A DNA stretch of 64,000 nucleotides, taken from NCBI GenBank assembly GCA_030549335.1, contig CM060193.1:43571391-43635390 (forward strand). Direction: 5' to 3'. Each line of letters starts with the position of its first letter. The stretch's first letter is position 1. Shown one piece after another: positions 10,438 through 21,225 of this stretch. Origin of the DNA: Pontederia crassipes (taxonomy: Eukaryota; Streptophyta; Magnoliopsida; Commelinales; Pontederiaceae). The position numbers and the translations under genes were made by a program. The notes beneath the pieces were generated by a model. That model saw only the letters and a program-made list of their open reading frames with translations. It did not search any database and was not told where the DNA came from.

Positions 10438-12207
10438 ATTAGATGCGAATATGTAAAGACCAAATTCCCTTTTGCAGAAATGTAAATAAGTTTTAAATTT
10501 ATAATCCCAATTACACTTTTTAGATTGCAAGTATACAACCGTCGTCGATGTATAGATCGGGGTCGAACCACAGAGAGAGAAGTTGCATTTGTTTTTAGAC
10601 TTATGTAACAATGAGAGAAAAGAATTTGATTTTATAGTAAGAGAAGTGAACTAAGATTGCTGAAATCAATATTGCAGGAATGTAACAATTTTGTGATTTT
10701 CGTTTTATATTTTTTTAACTTTTTGGTCAAATGACAAAAACAGAACTAGGAACTCAAAACTAAGTCACAGATGATGTTAACTATTTAGACTAGGAATTTT
10801 TTTAGAGATTAAAATAAATTAGCTATGCCTAAGAAATTCAGTTCAATTTGATGCAAAACAAATCAACAAAACATCAAATATAGGTTTCCATCACTCTCGT
10901 GTTAGGGACGTTCTAATTTCTCCGCTCTCACTTCGAAACTATGGATTTAAGAATTCAGATTATAATTGAGTCATCCCCCATGAGCTCCACCTCTCAGTTT
11001 ATCTCAAGTTGGAATGACCGACAAATTGATTATTCAAGGGTGACCAGCTAGCCTCTCAGCTCCTTGCTGGAATATTAAGACAACATATGCTCCCTCTTAG
11101 GAGTCTATTGCCTGGAAAAGCTAAGCGATATCATAAATGGAGGCATGAGAGATCATTTTCGAATGAACTTAGTGAATAGATGTTGGTTCCTTATAATATG
11201 CATTCAGATGTTAATATTAAAACATGTATCCCTTTCACTCTCATGATAGAGATTTTAGGTTCTCCCACTCTCGTGTTTGAAATAGTCAAGTTGTTACTTA
11301 GTTGAAATCACAATAATACATCTACGAGGTTTCTCGTTCGATTCACCCCTAGAAGATCGACAATCGTACTCAAAAAGTCTCCCCCAATGCAATCAGCTAG
11401 CCTTTCGACTCATCATTGTATTGTTTGTAATACATGCCCCTTCTCAGTGGACAATTACATAGGAATGAAGACTTATAACACAGCATTTGAGAAGTGAACA
11501 AATAAAATCAGCCGTGTTAAATAAAACATCTGAAGTTCATGAAAAGTAGTAAAAGACAAGTTCGAATCCAGAAATGACCAAAGAGTGGATTAATTATACA
11601 TAACTATGGAGATCACAACACAAAACATCATCATCCTAACACTAAACATTATTCAATAGAAAAACCTAAAGAAATAACAATCAAAAAGTAGGAAATATAG
11701 GAAAAGCAGCAAGCAGTATTAGAATTAGAGGTGCTTTGTCCAGCCATTTGATGTGCAACACTTTTCTAGCTTAATACAATACATTATCTCTTTAATTTCT
11801 TTGATTCCTCTCTCTTTCCATCATCAGGCATGTGGATGTGTGACACATGTCCTAGTGCATTTATCTTTTTTTGCAGACTCTATTTTTGTTCCTTGCGCGC
11901 GTCAGGTAACAGTTGTCTTTTCTGCCAGCTCAACTTCTGGTCTTAGTAGCGCTAGATATCCCCATGTAGGGACTCTTTTAACTTGGTTGTCAGATACCGC
12001 CATGCAACGTGAGAGTACCTGCTGAAAGACAAAAATTTATAAATTTATAAGATTTTATCTATGTTTTCAGTAAAAGAGCTAAGATGACATGGAGATTTCA
12101 TATATCAAGTACAAGGGTAAAAATGTATATTTTATGTTATTTAATTGTAGCATAAATTAAGAAAGTCATGCTTCTACCTAACAATAATGGGTAAGAAATT
12201 CATGTCA
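10438..12207 (-). repeat. 3' LTR of the large element (left copy)
   Basis: Matches the right copy in blocks: the TTAGATGCG start, the GCAAGTATA/ATCGGGGTCGAACCACAG block, the CTCACCTTC-like wheat-to-AACAT blocks around 10880-11040, and GTCCAGCCATTTGATGTGCA near 11740. It holds sequence at about 11060-11560 that is shortened in the right copy and lacks a block present at about 20190-20400 there. It ends TGTCA at 12207. Confidence 0.8.
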
Positions 12208-12211
12208 TATA

Positions 12212-12226
12212 ATTCCCCCAAACTTG
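12212..12226 (-). other. Polypurine-tract-like site next to the 3' LTR
   Basis: On the minus strand this reads CTCAAGTTTGGGGGA, directly before the LTR, where the plus-strand primer of an LTR element is expected. Confidence 0.55.
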
Positions 12227-12230
12227 AGTA

Positions 12231-12489
12231 TGTAACACCCTTGCACTTGCGTAGGATATTGTCCGCTTTGGGCCTAAGCCCGCACGATTTTATCAAAACG
12301 CATCATCTAGTATCAGAGTAGCGCAGCGGCTCATCTCTATACTTGGCAGGATACTATCCGCTCTGCCTCCCCCCTAAGCTCATAGTTTTCTAACTCGTCC
12401 TACCAAGTCAAGACCATGCTCCCATATATACACAACATCTCTTCCGTAACTTATGCATGTGGGACTAATCCAAGGCCATGCCTCATGCA
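12231..12489 (-). repeat. TRIM left LTR
   Basis: Near-identical to 12580-12837; starts TG and ends CA. Shared landmarks include GCCTAAGCCCGCACG and GTAGCGCAGCGGCTCA. Confidence 0.9.
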
Positions 12490-12579
12490 TCCTTCCCCTC
12501 TTAGGGGACTCAACGTCCTCATTGAGTGATAGCACCCCACCATGCACAGAGGTTCATGCGGAGTGGCTCTGATACCATA

Positions 12580-12837
12580 TGTAACACCCTTACACTTGCG
12601 TAGGATATTATTTGCTTTGGGCCTAAGCCCGCACGTTTTACCAAAACGCGTCCTCTCCAGTATCAAAGTAGCGCAGCGGCTCACCTCTATGCTTGGTAGG
12701 ATACTGTCCGCTCTGCCTCCCCTTGGGTTCACGGTTTTCTAACGCGTCCTATCAAGTCAAGGCCATGCTCCCATATATACCCAGCATGTCTTTCATGATT
12801 TATGCATGTGGGACTAATCTAAGGCATGTCTCATGCA
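12580..12837 (-). repeat. TRIM right LTR
   Basis: Partner of 12231-12489. It adjoins the primer site on the inner side, so it is the 5' LTR in the minus-strand sense. Confidence 0.9.
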
Positions 12838-15190
12838 TCAAAATTTTTACTTGTCCTCAAGCAAAAGTTAGAAATTTAATACAAGATACAATAATTGCAA
12901 TAGTCACAAAAGGAAACAATTAGTCATAGTAGGAAAAACTCGCCATACATAACTACCCAAGCATCAATTAGCAAATTTTAGGTCAATTACGTACACCTGA
13001 GATTGTATCACAGAAGTAACAATTCTGAAAAAGAATTTGACTCCTTTAACAAATCCATACTAACTTTCAGCACATTCCCTTAGTCCTAAGGATACTTTTC
13101 AAAAATTTTGTACAACATTCTTAACTTTGTCCCCTTTCTTTTCTTTTTCTTTTTTTTTTTTTTGCAACTTTATATTTACTTCCCCTTTTTTCCTCCCTCA
13201 AAGTTAAAGCAAGAGTAACCATTTGGATAAAAATATGCTCAACAGCTCTGTAATTATACATAGTGACCGTGCATATTTCATGCAACAGACTCAAAAATTT
13301 TTGAAAATGTTTTTTTTACTCCTCTTGGTACTCTTACTTAAGACGGGGGTAAGAGTTTTACAATTTGAACTTATTGCACTTTCACTTTCACTTTACTTGG
13401 GAATTTAAAGTTGTAGTTTCTTGTAGATCCTTAGTGTTAGGGGATGGAAGATATTTCTGTACCTGTAATTGTCACTTTGATCCAAGTCAGGATTTTAGCA
13501 ATTAAAATGTTACATGTTCAGGGATGCATTGGACAGATCATGCATAGATGTCATCCTATATGTAGGCACAACTTTTTCTAATGCTTTCTAATTAATGCAT
13601 GAGAAACTAAGTAAATGTAGTTCAAAAATAAGAATATGATCACAGTTTTGATTCCTAGCAGCAAATGTATATTGCTAAGATGTAAAAGTGAAAATTTGTA
13701 GCTATGATGTAAAAGTAAAGCATGCTGTGCAAAATTTTAAAATTTGACCTCAAAATCATGATAAACAAATTGGAGTTAAATATACCACTGACTCCCCCAA
13801 ACTTAATTCCAACATTGTCCTCAGTGTTGACAAGTTGGGAGAATGTAAAAGAAAAACATTTCTTTAAATTGCATATATGATTTAGATTTTTTTGAGTCCA
13901 AAACGGAGTATATTGCTCTGTCATCTTTCTTCACTTATTTCCTTCTTCCTCGACTTCTATGTATGTAGAAAAGACTTTAATCAGAATATAACAAAAATTT
14001 ATAGCAATTGATAAATCAAAAGTAAAAGAGTGATAGTCGGTGGTAGTTGATGCAATAGGTGGGGGTATATGTAGTGTAATGTTGTATCAAAAACTTCAGT
14101 TGGGGCACTTGTTGTTTGATTGTTAAAAAATAAGATGAAAAGTATCATTAGACTGGATTGCCTCCCAGTAAGCGTTATTCTTTATAGTCTTAGACTAGAC
14201 TTTCTTCCTTCTTCACTTCAAGGAGGTTTAAAAAGTATTTGTGGACAGCTTCAACAATCAAGTATGAGTATCTCAGCTTGTCATTAACAAACTTCTGCCT
14301 TTCAATTGTCTCTATCCCTCCTAATGGGACTTAACTTCACATGTATAACTTCTAGATTTCCTGGATCACCATCTTGTTTAAGTAGCCACTTTTTCAATGG
14401 CCTCCTCAAATGTGAGAATGCTGAAAAATCTTCGAGTTCCTCGATCAAGATTTAAGTTGGCAAATTATGATCATCTTTAGAAGGATATTCCATTGTCTTT
14501 TGCAAATTGAATTCTGTTGTAGCCTCCTTTGCTTGAAAAGAAAATTGTTCATCTTTCAAATCCATATTGGTCATTTCATATTCATTGTGTTTCTTTGCTA
14601 CTATAGCTTCTTGTTGATTAGTGAGTGATGGCATGAGTGAGACTTTGAAATTATGGGTACCTCTCCAAAAAGATTGCAGCTAACTTCAACTTTGGGCTGC
14701 TTCTTATTTTTTTATGTTCCTTCATCTCTGATTGTAAGATTTGGAGATTCTTCAGCTAGTAGCATCCCATTCTGATCCATTGAGGAATCTCAAGTGGAAC
14801 CTCAACTGAATAGCTAGAGGTAGATCCAAGAACCTCACATATGAGAGTATGTGAGAGTATTTTCATCTCTGATTTGGGTGCACTAAGTAACTCATTTTTA
14901 GGGATAGTCAACAAGTGAATTGAGTTGTTATGCTCATCCGAAGTGAAGGTACTTGTAAGTTGTGGACAATCTGAAAGCTAATTGGTGGGAGTATCTGAAT
15001 TTGAGCTTTCCAGAATCCCTTCTTCATTGGATAGGCCCTTTAGGAATGGATTTATTCAATGTGATTCCCTGCTGGTACCATTGGACCATTGGAAATCACT
15101 TCAGCAACTTCATTTTTTTCTCTTAGCTTGTGCATTTGGTGAGATAACCTCCTTTTTAGCTTTAGCTTGTGTTACTGTGGAATTAGTATC
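12838..15190 (-). pseudogene. Gag-like ORF remnants and 3' non-coding part of the large element
   Basis: On the minus strand a hydrophilic, Lys/Glu/Asn-rich frame runs from the solo LTR junction at about 15185 toward 14400, with several stops. The longest open piece is 14634-14452 (60 codons, containing KKHNEYEMTNMDLKDEQF). Below about 14200 no frame persists. The plus-strand phrases CTCCCCCAAACTTAATTCC (near 13792) and GGATTGCCTCCCAGTAAGCG (near 14155) recur in plant LTR elements of this type as I recall them. No protease, RT or integrase was recognised. Confidence 0.5.
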
Positions 15191-16139
15191 TGATGCGATA
15201 ATTTTATATAGCGCAAATACTAGCAAGAGCACTAGGTCGAATCAAGTAATAAAGAGTGAGAAGAGTGTCGAATCCACAATCACTAATCTATCTTTATCTT
15301 TTCTCATAATTCAATTAGATGAGGAAAATAGATATATTTGGTTAAAATAAAACAAAGAAGACTAAAATTGATCCAAGCTAAAATTCCAAAATTTATACGT
15401 TAGAGATGTTCAAATAAGATTAGAGTAATAATGTCCTTGAATGTAAGATCTAAAATAAATCTAAATAATGTGGTGGAAATGATACAAAAAAAGATAAAGG
15501 ACTCAAACTAGATGTCCTAACTATCTTATCTCAATATTAGAGAGAGAAAGTTCAACCGAATCAATCTCTAACTAACTTTTAATAAGATGCTTTAGCGATG
15601 CAATCCTATTTCAAAAACACCTCAATCGAGTGAATTAATGATCCACAAATCTCTAAATCTCAACCGAGTAAATAGAGATAGAATATGAAATATTTATCAA
15701 AAGATCAATAAACTAAGAAAGGTCAAAAGAACAAATCTCGATGATACCAATCGGTTAAAATCGAGTACTCAGAAGAAAGTATTAAAATCAGCATACATAT
15801 TCAGAAAATTTAGAATAATAAATCTTATTCAATGATCTAACAAAGTCCAACATAAATGAATCCTAATCAGAACTCTATTACATAGATAGAGAAATAGTAG
15901 AGAGAAAAATAAGAGATTAAAAGATAGAAAAAAGGAGAAATAATCTCTTTAAAATTATCTAAACTCCTCTGGAAGAATCTCCACCGAGTAGACGACCAGA
16001 TGATCTCTCTTATTGCCTTTGCAATGGATTTTGAATTCTAGACTTGGATGCTTAAGTGAGGTGATATGGAACCCTTTTATAGTTGAAAATGCATCTGCCT
16101 CCTGAGAATCAACACGGATCGTGTCATCAATGTTGCATT

Positions 16140-16255
16140 ACAACAACAACAACAAAGCCTTATCCCACTAGGTGGGGTCGGCCACATGGATCATACGACG
16201 CCTGATCCATGTTCATGAGATTCGACAGTGTTTTACGCTGGCTGTCGGGGGCAAT
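16140..16255 (-). mobile_element. Au-like SINE 3' portion
   Basis: On the minus strand it ends GGGATAAGGCTTTGTTGTTG, the characteristic 3' end of the plant Au SINE family. Upstream it has GACAGCCAGCGTAAAACACT and TGTCGAATCTCATGAACATG, which are shared with the copy at 27382-27472. It is nested in a solo LTR. Confidence 0.75.
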
Positions 16256-16451
16256 GTTGCATTAATCAAAATATAATTATTTGATTGAGGAAATCTGGCA
16301 AAATTAACAACACGAATCATGCTATTAATAATAAGGGATATTTTATATATTGTTAGAGTGATTTCCATCCAATCTCTCGGATTTTGAAAATATGGTGATT
16401 GTTGGTTAACATGGACCATGTTGAAGGAAACATGAGATGTGTTGCTAGCAA

Positions 16452-16588
16452 ACGCGGACCGTGTTCAAGCAACGCGCGCCGTGTTGGATGGACGGCGCGG
16501 ACTGTGTTGGGACGACGCGGACCATGTTGGAACGACACGGACTGTGTTGGAATGACATGACGGTGTTGGAACAACACGGGCCATATTG
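16452..16588 (-). repeat. Minisatellite of about 20-bp palindromic units
   Basis: About seven tandem variants of ACGCGGACCGTGTTGGAACG. Each unit is itself a near-palindrome around CGGACCG. It lies within the solo LTR. Confidence 0.8.
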
Positions 16589-16745
16589 GCTACTGTAGAA
16601 ATAAAAATAAGAAATTAGGCACCAACTGATTTTTTGAAAGTTTTAATTAAAAATGATGAAAAGTTTATATATGATAGAATAAAATTATAAAAAATAGACT
16701 GAATGATATGAAATAAATATGTATAAAATGTCTTGCATCAGTATT

Positions 16746-17514
16746 GGTTGTTGAAGCATTTTCTTGATTGTTAACTTCAGCTTCAACTCCATATGGTTTC
16801 TTATGTTTCTCCTCTATAGTCGATTCTTTCTTTTGATTTATCTCTTTCGGAAATCCCATTTTCACTTCCTAAAATTCTTCCTTTAGAGAAGTAGATTGGG
16901 TTTGCAAAATTTTTTAATTACACTGTAGAAAAATTTGAGCCTCAAGTACTTGAGATTCGACTTGTAGAGCATCCACGCCATAGATAGTTGCTCTATGATT
17001 GCATTTTTCTTTTGTTGATGCTTCAAGAAGTTCTCCAACTTAATCTCAAAATTTGATTTCCATACGGGTTGAGTAGATATTTGCTAATTTGCTAAAATAT
17101 TTATGACTGTAACTTGAAATTCTGAAACTTGATCTTGACTTTGATATGGCTGATTTCGTAAGTCATTTACATAGTTGACACTATTTGAGAAGTCTTGTTT
17201 AGGATTCTAGTAACTTGAACTTTTCTGAACATATGAGGTAGACATGTGAGCATTGGAAGTTTGTTGGACAGAAGGTACTTGATTGCAGTAAACTTGTGAT
17301 GATCCTTCAACATTGAAGCTAAATTTCTGAATAGACTTGGATATCATATCTTCAACTTTAGAGTACACTTCATCCCAGTTTTCATTGATTGACATTCCAC
17401 TTGATTGATAATAGTTCTGAGGTTTAATCAGCCAATTCATATCCATCTTATACTTAATCCTCCAAGTGCCAGCTAATTTCTTCTTAGTTTGACATGTGAC
17501 CAGAAGACAAATTC
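16746..17514 (-). pseudogene. Gag-like remnant of the large element (C-terminal part)
   Basis: A minus-strand frame carries a Gln/Asn/Ser-rich segment (17446-17207, with MDMNWLIKPQNYYQ at its start), then after a stop QNPKQDFSNSVNYVNDLRNQ-like sequence, and from 16865 a Lys/Glu-rich segment MKMGFPKEINQKKES. The composition and position fit the variable end of gag in Athila/Tat-type elements; no zinc knuckle was found. The frame from 16865 continues across the solo LTR once that is removed. Confidence 0.5.
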
Positions 17515-17519
17515 AAAAA

Positions 17520-18875
17520 TGTTGGTGCAAAGACCATATTCTAAAGTATTTTGATGATAGCAAACAAGGAAGATGATGTACTAATTATGCTTGAAGTGTT
17601 AGTGTGAACAGGTTGAATATTTTTCAAAGTAAAAGAGTCGAAATATTTCTCTACAGCAAAATGGTGGAATCGAAAAGGTAATAGATGACCGTTTTGACTT
17701 ATAATGGACGATCAAACAGGAGTAGGACATCAATTACAGAGAGCTCAGACAGTTTTAAAACGGAGGATCAAAATATTAACGATCGACCGTTCTGTGCAAT
17801 AAAGGTAAAAAATGTATAAATCGGACGACCAAAGTTGGCGAATGAATGACCACAGATTACAGAGAGCGATGATACTTCCAAATTGGATGATCGAAACCAT
17901 AACTGTCGATCATTGTAGGCAACAAAGAATAAAAATATATAGAAATCGGATGACCAAAGTCGCTACATGGACGATCACAGATTACAGAAAGCACGGGCGT
18001 TCCAAAATCGATCGACCGATTCCATTTTGGACGACCGTTATGGAAGCAAGAATTAATTAAATGGTTATAATTTTTCCACGGTCAAAGGAAAACTGCACAA
18101 AAAAGACAAAAATAACAGATATAATTTTTTATTAAACGGACGATCGATAACATAATGGGCGACCGTTGAATATGTGACAGAATGGATAATGGCTAGTTAC
18201 TGTGCAAAATGGACAACCAATATTAAAATGGGCGATCGTTTTTTAGCTGACAGTGCAATATTTTTGAATTGATTTACAACGGTTATATTTTCAAGAGAAG
18301 CTTATAAAAGGAATTCAAAAGATTGAATGAAGGTTATCCAAGCAAGGCAAATCACTCTAGAGTTTCTTTCAAGTCCAAAGCATTTTTCTTGAGCTAAAGT
18401 TTGCAAATCATCCCTTTTCTCTTCTAGTTTATTAATGAGAACATTTTTATAAGAAGAGAGCATTGGAGGGAATTTTTGTATTCTTAGATTTGAGAGTTGT
18501 AAGAAGAGGTGTGCCTTACCTCTTGAGTGAAGAAGAAGGTATTGTCGTGTAGAAAGGGTTATTATCTCCCTACAAGAAAAGAGAAGGCTAGTGAATCTCC
18601 GACGGTCTCGAGGTCGGAAAGTCGGAGCGGGGACGTAGGCCAAGAAGTTTGGCCGAACCTCGTCAACATATCGTATATTTCTTTTCTCTTGCTCTTCTCT
18701 TGATCTTCTTACTTATCTTTTACTTGCTTGTGATCGCATTTTCTAAAATTGACTTTTACGGCTTTTTCGGTTTTAATTTTTATACACCAATTTACCCTCC
18801 ACCCCCTCCTCCACCCCCTCCACCACCACTCCCCCCCCCCCCCCCCCCCCCCTTCTTGGTGCTTTCGATTCTACA
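17520..18875 (+). mobile_element. Solo LTR, SIRE-type Ty1/copia
   Basis: Starts TGTTGGTGCAAAG and ends TTCGATTCTACA, flanked on both sides by AAAAA (17515-17519 and 18876-18880). Near the start it has TTTTGATGATAGCAAACAAG and near the end CGAGGTCGGAAAGTCGGAG, GGCCGAACCTCG and a long C run before TTGGTGCTTTCGATTCTACA, a combination I associate with SIRE/Maximus LTRs. Related copies lie at about 35030-35425 (plus) and 54470-55444 (minus). The A5 duplication is low-complexity, so boundaries are good but not certain. Confidence 0.7.
18797..18852 (+). repeat. Polypyrimidine/poly(C) tract near the LTR end
   Basis: CCTCCACC-type repeats leading into about 24 consecutive C. It explains the proline-rich apparent ORF across it. 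Confidence 0.9.
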
Positions 18876-18880
18876 AAAAA

Positions 18881-19264
18881 TTCCTGCACTACTACAACTT
18901 GTCATATAATAAGGTTAGGTGCAGAGACATCAAGGCATAAACAAACATAAAGTGAAACAGAAATTAAGATATGATTGATAGTAAAAAAATAAAGTACAAG
19001 AAAAGCAAAACTAGGCTAAATAGAAAGATAATAGACAAAAAGCAAGAATTGGATATAAACAATGGAATATAATATAGACAATGAGAGTATAAAGTAAGTA
19101 AAAACAGAGGCAAATATAAACAAAAACTAATATAGAGAAATGAAAGTAAAGAGAAAAAGAAAATTGAAATGTAAATGGACAAGAATATGATTATATACAA
19201 TGTGGTGATATAATATTATATTCAAATCAAACAAAGAAAATTTTAAAAACAAATTCAAAACTCT
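18881..19264 (-). other. Leader region of the large element
   Basis: AT-rich sequence between the solo LTR and the primer site, corresponding to the 5' leader in the minus-strand sense. No coding signal. Confidence 0.5.
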
Positions 19265-19281
19265 CCCCGGCAATAGTGTCA
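19265..19281 (-). other. Degenerate tRNA-Asp primer-binding site
   Basis: The plus strand CCCCGGCAATAGTGTCA compares with plant tRNA-Asp 3' end CCCCGGCAACGGCGCCA: 13 of 17 match. It lies nine bases from the LTR boundary at 19291. Confidence 0.75.
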
Positions 19282-19290
19282 AAAACTTAT

Positions 19291-20877
19291 TGTGAGAAAT
19301 CTGTGTAAGTATGGGAAGTAGTATTCGCACGTTAGATGCGGATATGTAAAGATCAAATTTCCTTTTGCAGAAATGTAAACAAGTTTTAAATTTATAATCC
19401 CAACTACACTTCTCAGGTTGCAAGTATAAAACTATCGTCGATATATAAATCGGGGTCGAACCACAGAGAGAGAAGTTGCATTCATTTTTAGACTTATGTA
19501 ACAATGAGAGAAAAGAACCTAATTTTTATAGTAAGAGAAGTGAGCTAAGATTGCTGAAATCAATATTGCATGAATGTAACAGTTTTGTGATTTTCGTTTT
19601 ATATTTTTTTAGTTTTTTGGTCAAATGACAAAAACAGAACTAGGAACTCAAAACTAAGCCATGTTAACTATTTATACTAGGGAATTTTCTTTAGAGATGA
19701 ACGTCAATTAGTTATGCCTAAGAAATTCAGTTCAATTGGATGCAAAACATCAAATATAGGTTCTCATCACTCTCGTGTTAGGGACGTTCTAGTTTCTCCG
19801 CTCTCGCTTCGAAACTATGGATTTAAGCATTCAGATTATGATCGAGTCATCCCCCATGAGCTCCACCTCTCAGTTTATCTCAAGTTGGAATGACCGACAA
19901 ATTGACTATTCAAAGGTGACCAGCTAGCCTCTAAGCTCCTTAAGTGCATAACAAAGAGTGCATCTAATCCATAAGTGGCATCCAATCCATAAGTTGCATG
20001 ACTAAAGAGTTCAATCCAATTGAGAAATTCCCCGGCCTTGATGGCTGATTAGTTATACATAACTATGGGATCACAGCACAAAACATCATCATCCTAACAC
20101 TAAGCATTATTCAATAGAAAAACCTAAAGAAAAAACAATCAAAAAGTAGGAAAAATAGGAAATGCAGCAAGAAGTACTAGGATTAGAGCTCCAACTTTCC
20201 CTCTCGGCTCAACCGGTCTTCTTTCTCTTCAAAGTGGCTTCTCCCCTTCCTGTAGGTTGGCCTCCTCCATGCCCTCTGATTTGTTCCTCACATTGCCTCT
20301 CTAATGTTCCTCATGATAATTGCTAGCCAACCCTCTTTCTTTGAGACATTCTTTCCTTTTTATATCCTGGCATCATTTCTGTCCATCATTTGATCTTTGA
20401 CACTTGTCCCTTTTACAACATCATTTTTTTGTCCAGCCATTTGATGTGCAACACTTGTCTAGCTTAATACACTACATTCTGTCTTTGATTTCTTTGATTC
20501 CTCTCTCTTTTCATCATGAGGCATGTGGATGTGTGACACATGTCCTAGTGCATTTATCTTTTTTTGCAGACTCTATTTTTGTTCCTTGTGCACATCAAGT
20601 GACAATTGTCTTTTCTGCCAGTTCAACTTCTGGTCTTAGCAGCGCTAGATACCCATGTAAGGACTCTTTTAACTTGGCTGTCAGATACCACCATGCAACG
20701 TGAGAGTACCTGCTGAAAGACAAAAGTTTTTAAATTTATAAGATTTTATCTATGTTAAAAAAAGGCTAAGATGACATGGAGATTTCATATATCAAGTAAA
20801 AGGGTAAAAATGTATATTTTATGTTATTTAATTGCAACATAAATTAAGAAAATCATGCTTCTAAGAAATCTATGTCA
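19291..20877 (-). repeat. 5' LTR of the large element (right copy)
   Basis: Starts TGTGAGAAATC and ends TGTCA; homologous in blocks to 10438-12207. Divergence and block indels between the two LTRs suggest an old insertion. Confidence 0.8.
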
Positions 20878-21225
20878 TCATCAACATTTGTGACCTAGGC
20901 ATGAAAAGCATTCAAAATTATCACTAATTGTTAGAATGCTAAATATTAAATCTAATAATAAGATATCACATGCATGTTTCAATGCTTTTACGAAAATATT
21001 AAAAGAGGTGACATCGTCTTGTGTTCAAATTCCTTAAAACTATTTTAGAATGAAATGAAAATTTTAAAATTGGTCTTGGATCAATAAAAATTAATTGTTG
21101 TTGCTATAGATTTATGATATTTTATAATGTTGACATTAGTTTGAGAGAATGCAATTTTTTTGTACCGAAGGTTACAAATTTTCCAATAATAAAGGACTAG
21201 ATAAGAGCGAAATTGAAGTCAAGAG
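20878..21225. other. AT-rich stretch before the transposase relic
   Basis: No recognised feature; it may belong to the CACTA relic that follows. Confidence 0.5.

Larger units (their letters stand above)
12231..12837 (-). mobile_element. TRIM (terminal-repeat retrotransposon in miniature), complete
   Basis: Two direct repeats of 259 and 258 bp (12231-12489 and 12580-12837), both starting TGTAACACCCTT and ending CATGCA, flank only 90 bases. The 90-base interior contains GGCTCTGATACCA (12565-12577), which on the minus strand is the canonical Met-tRNA primer site TGGTATCAGAGCC two bases from the LTR. At the other side it contains the minus-strand purine tract AAGAGGGGAAGGA. No coding capacity. 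It is inserted a few bases from the purine tract of the large host element. No clear 5-bp target duplication was seen. Confidence 0.9.
15191..16740 (-). mobile_element. Solo LTR (Athila/Tat-like) inside the large element
   Basis: Begins TGATGC and ends GCATCA, a terminal inverted hexamer, with flanking pentamers GTATC (15186-15190) and GTATT (16741-16745) matching at four of five positions. Removing the insert plus one duplicate restores a continuous minus-strand reading frame of the host element. Near its left end it carries the same type of module as the host LTR (GCAAGAGCACTAGGTCGAAT, then GTGTCGAATCCACA). It contains a SINE (about 16140-16255) and a 20-bp minisatellite. Confidence 0.8.
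10438..20877 (-). mobile_element. Large minus-strand LTR element (Athila/Tat-like, LARD-like), multiply interrupted
   Basis: Two direct repeats (10438-12207 and 19291-20877) flank an interior with no recognised pol. Just inside the right repeat, 19265-19281 matches the 3' end of plant tRNA-Asp at 13 of 17 bases, which is a primer-binding site for minus-strand orientation. Just inside the left repeat, 12212-12226 reads on the minus strand as a purine tract (AAGTTTGGGGG core). Gag-like relic frames on the minus strand lie between them. The interior is interrupted by a TRIM (12231-12837), a solo LTR (15191-16740) and another solo LTR (17520-18875). I infer a non-autonomous or gutted Athila/Tat-type element. 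Confidence 0.75.

Noticed and set aside
12231..12837. Cassandra-type TRIM with 5S rRNA-like LTR
   Set aside because: The LTRs are of similar length, but I found no 5S-like promoter block in them.
16353..16577. 74-codon minus-strand ORF with repeated His/Arg segments
   Set aside because: It is the 20-bp minisatellite read as protein.
18649..18909. Proline-rich ORFs with a hydrophobic start
   Set aside because: The proline run is the LTR-end poly(C) tract read as codons; the region is a solo LTR.
18964..19200. Hydrophobic minus-strand ORF of 78 codons
   Set aside because: A-rich plus strand gives Phe/Leu/Ile/Ser codons on the other strand; low complexity in an element leader.
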